DNA of 21,334 nt from an uncultured Actinomyces sp. (lineage in GTDB: Bacteria > Actinomycetota > Actinomycetes > Actinomycetales > Actinomycetaceae), in NCBI GenBank assembly GCA_902373545.1, contig CABKMZ010000031.1, positions 1-21,334 of the forward strand. The letters are read 5' to 3'. The notes beneath the pieces are model-generated. The model did not search any database. It was not told where the DNA came from and saw nothing but the letters and a program-made list of their open reading frames with translations. The translations under genes and the position numbers were made by a program. This document shows positions 17,201 to 21,334 of this stretch, one piece after another. Each line of letters starts with the position of its first letter. Within the stretch, counting starts at the first letter, position 1.

Positions 17201-17468
17201 GCACGTCCTGGATGGTCGCGCCGGGACTGACCTGGGCAACGGCCTCACCGATACGCTTCTTGACGTCGGCGTAGCGGGAGGCATGGTCGCCGCCACCCTC
17301 CTCAAGCTGGACGATGACCGTGGCCCAGTACTCGCCCGTGTCTCGGTTCGTCGACGAGGCCTCGGCGTGGTCCGCCTCCGCCGCGACGGAGGACGGCGCG
17401 CTCATGGTCGTCACGGCGAGAGCGCCGACGGCAACCAACGCCACCGCTGACAGTCTTCGATGGAACAT
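14259..17468 (-). CDS. Secreted subtilase-fold (S8) pseudoprotease 4, C5a-peptidase-like, with wall-binding repeats
   Basis: 1069 aa from the ATG at 17468. The longer open frame (21 more codons) is rejected because AAGAAAGTGGG sits 5-6 nt upstream of this ATG and it aligns with the paralogues (MFHRRLSAVA). Signal peptide (1-30); I9-like propeptide (about 49-142) with an extra segment of about 11 residues (AGSHDYRLEVP) not seen in the other three; subtilase domain (about 170-515); Fn3-like domain (about 537-650); beta domains (about 690-910); no Big_2; wall-binding repeats (926-1069). Asp184 (IDVGVDTSH) and the oxyanion Asn350 (APAGNDG) are kept. The catalytic His is Gln255 (SEQGTHVASL; CAG at 16704-16706) and the nucleophile is Ala436 (SGTAQASAQVAG; GCC at 16161-16163). 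Two of the three triad residues are gone, so activity is not expected. Cys742 and Cys767 could pair. Confidence 0.93.
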   Translation of the reverse strand: MFHRRLSAVALVAVGALAVTTMSAPSSVAAEADHAEASSTNRDTGEYWATVIVQLEEGGGDHASRYADVKKRIGEAVAQVSPGATIQDVRDYHHVFEGFAIKVPAGSHDYRLEVPAATMAAIKGVQGVKGAFVEGRHEPVTDPDFWDMRDHSTDSSPDLGTASRMTGAAAASQRGQGQVIEVIDVGVDTSHEAFAGSLDAASARLTRQAMTSLAPSLGAGKDGAWVSDKIPFAYDYGDGDTDATTGNASSRASEQGTHVASLATANGTSFTGAAPGAQLVVAKATSDGTYTAYDTALLAALDDAAVIKPDALTVSFATLEGMSADSVALYSQVYQKLSEAGVVVSAPAGNDGTSSFGTNPDTGLLGFPAFYPSTLAVASVNEQDAPDLGTGAITVSDFSGTGATYDLRLKPEVAAPGGEVMAASPGNYYGRQSGTAQASAQVAGISALVRERIATDPAFAALSTAEKDALVGNFVMGTAHPIADATRNDGTYYSPRRVGAGMVDAVGATASPVYPTVVGAPDPSRPKADLGDGTNGWTFQVRLTNVSDAAHTYTLGGQALSEDVQSTLFTGHSTNWAGRGIDLTFSSESVTVPAASSATVTVTVTPQAAFASHATANTPNGTFVDGAVTFTSADGQPNLTVPYMGFYGSWGTPAIFDEQAPNNHNVGYGSTLMSGNLPFGQFNPFEMEDERALHGFYPDRFVITRNGSRTSVTPGTILLRAVPSLTYTVTNEAGATVRTYTCDRADKGFYDDHWRGVHNAEFMSPGCDPSFDSYDADGNELPDGRYTVTIEAATYGPSSATQHTSYSFAVDTVSPVVSNVTVSGEGEERMLSFDVTDASPIAGYGFKTDPDGALTLWSVNSYPSSRSDDGLYHEHFEAKLPSVLSQLGGNPATIQLVVWDWVENRATSSVSLKADDTPAPTPKVGEWKWDGRGWWYRYEDGSFPADAVLVIDGVTYRFDAAGYMRTGWVFEGGQWFYHAASGAQVSGWVLSGVSWYYLEPATGAMATGWVQVGATWYYLSPATGAMHTGWLSEGGHWYYLQSGSGAMATGWLRIWGTWYHFADNGQLIS

Positions 17469-17749
17469 CTGTGCCCACTTTCTTAACGAGTGACAAATCG
17501 GCGTGCACACACGTGCAGCTCCACTGAACAAGAGTAACCCTATCGAGGGAGGACCACAGCAGTTTTCACGAATCTATCGCACCATCTATCAAACAGGTGT
17601 TTCCCGCATTTTCAGGACATGTGGAGCAATGTCTAGCATTGTCACCTCACGTATGAGGAATCGCGTCTTTCTCTCATTCCCAGCCCACGCTCCCCCACAA
17701 TAGCCCAGAGCCAACACCGCGCTGGGCGGCACTGACGCGCGAAGACAGA
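17469..17749 (-). other. Intergenic region upstream of pseudoprotease 4
   Basis: It holds the ribosome site near 17475, the promoter-like pattern at 17530-17567 and an AT-richer block to about 17690. The rest, up to the next terminator, contains nothing I can identify. Confidence 0.6.
17530..17567 (-). promoter_or_regulatory. Conserved promoter-like pattern (pseudoprotease 4)
   Basis: On the minus strand: GAAAACT (17561-17567), 21 nt, then GGTTACTCTT (17530-17539), with the start codon about 62 nt after TACTCT. Spacing and both motifs match pseudoproteases 2 and 3. The second upstream GAAAA copy is not preserved here. Confidence 0.52.
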
Positions 17750-17783
17750 CCTGCGCCCCCGAAATTTCTTCCGGGGGCGCAGG
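17750..17783 (-). terminator. Hairpin terminator of the LRR gene 17812-20091
   Basis: A perfect 12-bp stem pairs CCTGCGCCCCCG (17750-17761) with CGGGGGCGCAGG (17772-17783), with a 10-nt AT-rich loop, 28 nt past the stop. It differs from the GGCCCGCGCC family used by the subtilase genes. There is no strong T-run. Confidence 0.72.
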
Positions 17784-17811
17784 GATTGAGGGCGTCGTGT
17801 TTGTCGTCGGG

Positions 17812-20091
17812 CTAGCCGATCAGCTGGCCACTCGTCGAGAAGTGGTACCACGTTCCCGAGATCTGGAGCCACCCGGTTGCCATGGCCCCATTGGACGGAT
17901 CCAGGTAGTACCAGGAGCCACCGTCCTTGAGCCAGCCGGTCGCCATGGCACCACTGGAGGGATCCAGGTAATACCAGGAGGCGCCATCCTTAAGCCAGCC
18001 GGTCGCCATATCACCGGCACCATTGAGGTAGTACCAGGTCGAGCCCACCTGCACCCAACCCGTCACCATCTGTCCGGTCGCCGGGTCCAGGTAGTACCAG
18101 GATGAACCATCCTTTACCCAACCGCTCGCCTGAGCACCCGAGCCGGTGTGGTAGTACCACGATCCGCCGTCCTTCACCCAGCCCGTGCGCATGTATCCAG
18201 AGGCATCGAATCGGTACACGGTTCCGTCAATCGTCAGCGCCTGATCCTTCGGATAGGAGCCGTCTGCGTTGACATACCACCAGCCGCGAGCGTCCTGTTT
18301 CCATCCACCGGTCTGCGGCTCGGGAGCCGGAGAAGATCCGACACTCAGCCTCGTCGAATGCAGGGCATAGGAGGCGTCGCGCACGTCGACACGCAGGCCC
18401 ACAGTCGCACTGGTCGGGGTCCACACGAAGGATGCCGTGCGAGACGCAAGGGCGCTCCAATCCTGGAGGACGGTTTCGGCATGGCCCGGCCCAACCTGAA
18501 CGAAGCGCACCTCGCGCACGTCCTGGGTACCGCCGGTAGCGGTGACGGTCACCGTCGTCGGCGCACCCAGGCCAGCGTTCAGCGCGTACCCCTCCCCGGC
18601 CTCGGCGATGCCAGTGCCCGACAGAGCGAGCGTGGGCGCGGAGTATTCCAACAGGTTCGCCGTTTTGTATCCGGCACTGTCCATCGCTGCCTTGACTGTC
18701 TTCCAGGCCTGCGATCCCTTGGCCCCAGCAACGTAGATGGTGGTGTTCGCCTTCGTGTCGGCGTCGGCTTCTTCGTCAAGTTGCAGCGAGGTCACGGTCG
18801 AAGGCAACACAATGACGCGCGGTATCTCGCTCCAGAAGGAGAACGTCGTCATCCCCTCGCCGAAGAATGCGCTCTCCGGGCGGCCGTTCGAGGCACGGCC
18901 CTCGGAGTAGAACTCGCCGTCCACGCCGCCGCGTACGACAATGTGGCGGACGTTGCGGACGCCGCGCGTGACCATGCGCAGATTGCTGACCCGATCCCCC
19001 AGCTCGAGCGTGTCCACGCCGGTATTCGACACGCCTTCGAACGAGGTGACGGACGCAGGAACAACCAAGCTGGTCAGCTTCGTGCAGCCGCCGAACGCAT
19101 CGTCACCGACCGCCGTGAGCCTTCCCAGCTCGGGACGCATGTTCACCTCGGTCAACGCACGATCATTCAGGAAGGCGTTATCCGACACCGTGGTCGTGCC
19201 GCCCAAGTCCACCCGAGTGAGACTCGAGGCGTTCGAGAACGCCCAGGAACCGATCGTCTCAAACGAATCCGGCAGGGTCACAGACGTGAGCCGAGAGCTT
19301 TCAAACGCGTACTCACCGATCGTGCGCAGCGAGGAAGGCAGCGTCACCGTCGCAATGGTCGCACCCGCGAACGCGTAGTCATCGATCTGCGTGACCCCAC
19401 CAACGACTGCGTAGGCCCCTCCCCTATTTTTTGCCTGCGGATAGGCAATCAGGTGCGAATGATCCTTCGAATACAAGACACCGTCGACGCTCGCGTAGTT
19501 TGTGTTGGCAGCATCGACCTCGATGGAAGTGAGCGCGCTTGTTCCCACAAAGGCCGCCACCAGCTGGTCCGCACCAACATTGGCTCCCAGGCGGATCGAC
19601 GTGAGCCTACTCATCCCCGCAAACGCGTTGTAGCCGATCGTCACCACGGAGCCCGGCAGCGTCAAGGTCGTCAGAGTCGTTGACTGGAACGCACGATCCC
19701 CAATCGTGGTGAGCTGGGAGGGATGCTCCTTGTCATCCTGGAAGGTGAGCTCCTTCAGCTCCTGACTCACGAAGGCATCATCGCCGATGACACGTACGCT
19801 CGCGGGGATCCACAGCTTCGTCAGCTGCGCGTTATTGAACGCCTCAGTGCTGATCTCGGTGACACCGTCGGGGATCGTGACCTCCGTGGCGGTTCCCGTG
19901 TAGGCGGTGAGAACACCGTTCTTGTCGATCTCGAAATCTTCGGACGGATTGGGCTGCGCGGCCGGCGCGACAACGCTGGAGTGCGACACCGCCCCAGAGT
20001 CGGCCGCGAACGCTGCGGGAACGCTGACCGTAGAGAAAGAAACAACCCCGGTCAGCGCTACTGCAAGCGCCGCCATGTGTCGATGAGACAT
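17812..20091 (-). CDS. BspA-type leucine-rich repeat surface protein with wall-binding repeats
   Basis: 759 aa from the ATG at 20091. The open frame continues 43 codons upstream, but that part lacks a signal peptide, whereas this ATG follows AGGGAG by 7 nt and begins a good one (MSHRHMAALA..., cleavage near FAA at 28-30). Parts: BspA/LRR_5 repeats (about 53-440; ITEAF/IGDRAF-type units, and SVDGVLYSKDHSHLIAYP at 201-218, typical of the family); a conserved cap segment (about 440-485); a beta domain (about 485-585); a short Pro-rich linker; seven to eight tryptophan-rich wall-binding repeats (596-759). It is a paralogue of the truncated gene at 1-2815 but lacks that gene's Ig-like insert. It is probably a non-covalently wall-bound adhesin; no LPXTG is visible. 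It is separated from the four subtilase genes by its own terminator, so it is likely transcribed alone. Confidence 0.93.
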   Translation of the reverse strand: MSHRHMAALAVALTGVVSFSTVSVPAAFAADSGAVSHSSVVAPAAQPNPSEDFEIDKNGVLTAYTGTATEVTIPDGVTEISTEAFNNAQLTKLWIPASVRVIGDDAFVSQELKELTFQDDKEHPSQLTTIGDRAFQSTTLTTLTLPGSVVTIGYNAFAGMSRLTSIRLGANVGADQLVAAFVGTSALTSIEVDAANTNYASVDGVLYSKDHSHLIAYPQAKNRGGAYAVVGGVTQIDDYAFAGATIATVTLPSSLRTIGEYAFESSRLTSVTLPDSFETIGSWAFSNASSLTRVDLGGTTTVSDNAFLNDRALTEVNMRPELGRLTAVGDDAFGGCTKLTSLVVPASVTSFEGVSNTGVDTLELGDRVSNLRMVTRGVRNVRHIVVRGGVDGEFYSEGRASNGRPESAFFGEGMTTFSFWSEIPRVIVLPSTVTSLQLDEEADADTKANTTIYVAGAKGSQAWKTVKAAMDSAGYKTANLLEYSAPTLALSGTGIAEAGEGYALNAGLGAPTTVTVTATGGTQDVREVRFVQVGPGHAETVLQDWSALASRTASFVWTPTSATVGLRVDVRDASYALHSTRLSVGSSPAPEPQTGGWKQDARGWWYVNADGSYPKDQALTIDGTVYRFDASGYMRTGWVKDGGSWYYHTGSGAQASGWVKDGSSWYYLDPATGQMVTGWVQVGSTWYYLNGAGDMATGWLKDGASWYYLDPSSGAMATGWLKDGGSWYYLDPSNGAMATGWLQISGTWYHFSTSGQLIG
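17879..18004 (-). repeat. Two near-identical 63-bp direct repeats coding wall-binding units
   Basis: Units 17879-17941 and 17942-18004 are in frame and encode consecutive 21-residue repeats (GWLKDGASWYYLDPSSGAMA and GWLKDGGSWYYLDPSNGAMA types). They differ at only about ten bases, which points to a recent unit duplication within the C-terminal domain of the LRR protein. Confidence 0.7.
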
Positions 20092-20603
20092 GACTATGCT
20101 CCCTGTGTTGACAATTCGGTAAACGGCGGTTCGGACCATGCGACACGAACGCGCATCACACATTACTCCGCACACTAACGTCACCCGCTTGTGACGCCAA
20201 TCCTTCTCACGATGCGGCAATCACCGAAGTGTGCACCCCACCCACAGTACCATTCGCCACCAACAACAAAGCGCTCACACCTCTCTCGCCGCGCCGCGAC
20301 ACCCACGTGCGACCACCCCAAGCAATGCGGACTCTGACCACTCTTACTTGCATCCGATCGTCACCTCTAATGGGATGCCTCACCGCGAGCGCAGATACGC
20401 CGTGGGGCCGACCCTGCGGTCGGCCCCACGGCGTATCCCATCAACACAGTGCACGTTCTCCCAGATGACTCCTCACAACGATTCTCGTCGGCATCTCCCG
20501 GACCCGATTGGCCCGTGCCGTATTCCCTTGTCGTGACGTCTACTCTAGGAGGCCAACCTTGTGGGAGCCCCGAGGCAACCTGAGAAAACCCTGTGACTTT
20601 ATG
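20092..20603. other. Long intergenic region with a perfect 20-bp inverted repeat
   Basis: This is the largest gap in the window. Next to the LRR gene it holds the AACACAGGGAG leader. A TAATGT hexamer around 20160 could be a -10 box, but I see no clear -35. The middle contains the inverted repeat at 20394-20437. Toward the right there is a plus-strand AGGAGG (about 20549) with no convincing reading frame after it. I see no tRNA or supported gene. Confidence 0.5.
20394..20437. repeat. Perfect 20-bp inverted repeat with 4-nt loop
   Basis: GATACGCCGTGGGGCCGACC (20394-20413) and its exact reverse complement (20418-20437) flank CTGC. The stem is long and GC-rich. It lies about 165 bp beyond the terminator of the right-edge gene and about 300 bp upstream of the LRR start. 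There is no T-run on either side. It could be a bidirectional terminator, a transcript-blocking insulator, or a dispersed palindromic element. Confidence 0.7.
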
Positions 20604-20640
20604 GGCTCGCGCCCCGGACAAGAAGTCCGGGGCGCGAACC
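20604..20640 (-). terminator. Hairpin terminator of the right-edge wall-binding gene
   Basis: A 16-bp stem pairs 20604-20619 (GGCTCGCGCCCCGGAC) with 20625-20640 (GTCCGGGGCGCGAACC), with one G-T-type wobble and a 5-nt loop, 38 nt past the stop. A second, smaller perfect hairpin (8 bp, CTAGGTGC/GCACCTAG, 20640-20660) abuts it on the stop-codon side, making a tandem hairpin. Confidence 0.75.
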
Positions 20641-20678
20641 TAGGTGCCGGAAGCACCTAGCGACATGGAATCAGGCGC

Positions 20679-21334
20679 TCAACTCCACTGGCCCGAATCG
20701 GAGAAGTAGTACCACTTCCATCCGATCCAGACCCAGCCGGTAGCCATCGCGCCCGAAGGCTGCAGGTAGTACCAGGAGTCGCCGATCTGCAGCCAGCCGG
20801 TGACCATCGCACCGTCGGCCGGGCTCAGGTAGTACCAAGTGCCGCGGATCATCATCCACCCCGTGGCCATCGCGCCACTGTCGGGGTTGAGGAAGAACCA
20901 CGATCCGCCGACCCTGACCCAACCGGTCGTCATGACGCCTTCGGGGCTCATGTAGAACCAGGAAGAGCCGAGGTGCAGCCAGCCGGTAGCCATCGCGCCG
21001 GTTGCCTCATCCAGGTAGAACCACGACGCGCCTTGCTTCACCCAGCCGACCGCCTGGGCGCCCGATGCCTGGTGGTAGAACCACGATCCCTGGTCCTTGA
21101 CCCAGCCGATGCGCATGTAACCGGACTCGTCGAAACGATAGACGGATCCGCCAATCACGAGCGCGGTGTCCTTCGGGAAGGACCCATCGGCCAGGCGATA
21201 CCACCAACCGCGCGCGTCACTCATCCACGCGCCCTCCGCCGGTGCCGGGTCCGGGTTCGGCGCGGGGTCCGGGTTCGGTGCGGGGTCCGGGTTCGGTGCG
21301 GGGTCCGGGTTCGGTGCGGGGTCCGGGTTCGGTG
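20679..21334 (-). CDS. C-terminal part of a wall-binding repeat protein (5' end outside window)
   Basis: About 218 codons are in the window. The frame is open to the right edge, so the internal ATG at 21224 (MSDARGWWY) is not the start: upstream codons continue in frame as a Pro-rich linker, (PAPNPD)n, coded by 18-bp tandem repeats. After it come a 40-residue opening unit (DARGWWYRLADGSFPKD) and about eight 20-21-residue tryptophan-rich repeats of the GWVKQGASWFYLDEATGAMAT type, ending QWS at the stop. These belong to the choline-binding/cell-wall-binding repeat class and anchor proteins non-covalently to wall polymers. The N-terminal head, which would define its role, is outside the window; an LRR, subtilase-fold or hydrolase head would all be plausible. 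Confidence 0.88.
   Translation of the reverse strand, partial: PNPDPAPNPDPAPNPDPAPNPDPAPNPDPAPAEGAWMSDARGWWYRLADGSFPKDTALVIGGSVYRFDESGYMRIGWVKDQGSWFYHQASGAQAVGWVKQGASWFYLDEATGAMATGWLHLGSSWFYMSPEGVMTTGWVRVGGSWFFLNPDSGAMATGWMMIRGTWYYLSPADGAMVTGWLQIGDSWYYLQPSGAMATGWVWIGWKWYYFSDSGQWS
21251..21334 (-). repeat. 18-bp tandem repeat coding a (PAPNPD)n linker
   Basis: Four full copies plus 12 bases of CCGGGTTCGGTGCGGGGT (plus strand; the first copy has one C for T) run to the window edge and continue beyond it. Each copy adds six residues and keeps the frame, so copy number can change without breaking the protein. Confidence 0.9.

Noticed and set aside
3117..17468. Annotating the four S8 proteins as active C5a peptidases
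   Set aside because: Domain order fits that family, but the nucleophile Ser is missing in every copy, so an active-enzyme label would mislead.
17830..18200. Regular direct repeats of about 60 bp, resembling a CRISPR or satellite array
   Set aside because: They are in-frame protein repeats (wall-binding units) with no spacer structure.
18780..18830. LPST-type strings in the LRR proteins as sortase LPXTG signals
   Set aside because: They lie inside LRR or cap regions, with no following hydrophobic segment or charged tail at the C-terminus.
20231..20536. Plus-strand 101-aa open frame in the long intergenic gap
   Set aside because: It runs straight through the 20-bp palindrome, has an unusual Pro/Arg/His-rich composition and no ribosome site or family resemblance.
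20549..20600. AGGAGG followed by TTG/GTG on the plus strand
   Set aside because: The GTG frame stops after about 11 codons and the TTG frame would read through the terminator hairpins; neither looks like a gene.

Overview
This window comes from a high-GC Gram-positive bacterium. Every coding region I can support lies on the minus strand and encodes a large secreted, wall-associated protein. BspA-type leucine-rich repeats, C5a-peptidase-like subtilases and tryptophan-rich cell-wall-binding repeats in a GC-rich genome fit an oral or mucosal actinobacterium of the Actinomycetaceae (Schaalia/Actinomyces type). That placement is inference; there is no rRNA or housekeeping gene here to confirm it.

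Layout from low to high coordinate (transcription runs right to left): (1) 1-2815, a BspA-type LRR surface protein with an added N-terminal Ig-like region, whose 3' end runs off the left edge; (2) 3117-6632, (3) 6950-10105, (4) 10464-13901 and (5) 14259-17468, four tandem paralogous subtilase-fold (S8) proteins, each with signal peptide, I9-like propeptide, subtilase domain, C5a-peptidase-type Fn3-like domains, an optional Big_2 Ig-like domain (2 and 4 only) and a C-terminal cell-wall-binding repeat domain; (6) 17812-20091, a second BspA-type LRR protein with the same C-terminal repeat domain; (7) 20679-21334, the C-terminal end of another wall-binding protein with a Pro/Asn/Asp tandem-repeat linker, running off the right edge. 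Each complete gene, and the fragment at the right edge, is followed by its own GC-rich hairpin, and the four subtilase genes share an upstream motif pattern, so they look like separate but co-regulated monocistronic units.

The most striking observation is that none of the four subtilase homologues has the catalytic serine. The GTS position is GTA, GTA, GTG and GTA. In addition, the oxyanion-hole Asn is Asp in three of them, and the catalytic His is Gln in the fourth. All four frames are intact and over 1,000 codons long. The locus therefore looks like an array of surface-displayed pseudo-subtilases, not proteases. Near-identical DNA blocks shared between the copies, together with a module that comes and goes, indicate continuing recombination or gene conversion within the cluster.

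How the genes work together is inferred: all the complete products carry the same non-covalent wall-anchoring tail (no LPXTG sorting signal is visible), so they probably decorate one surface with different binding heads: LRR heads flanking dead-protease/Fn3-like heads.
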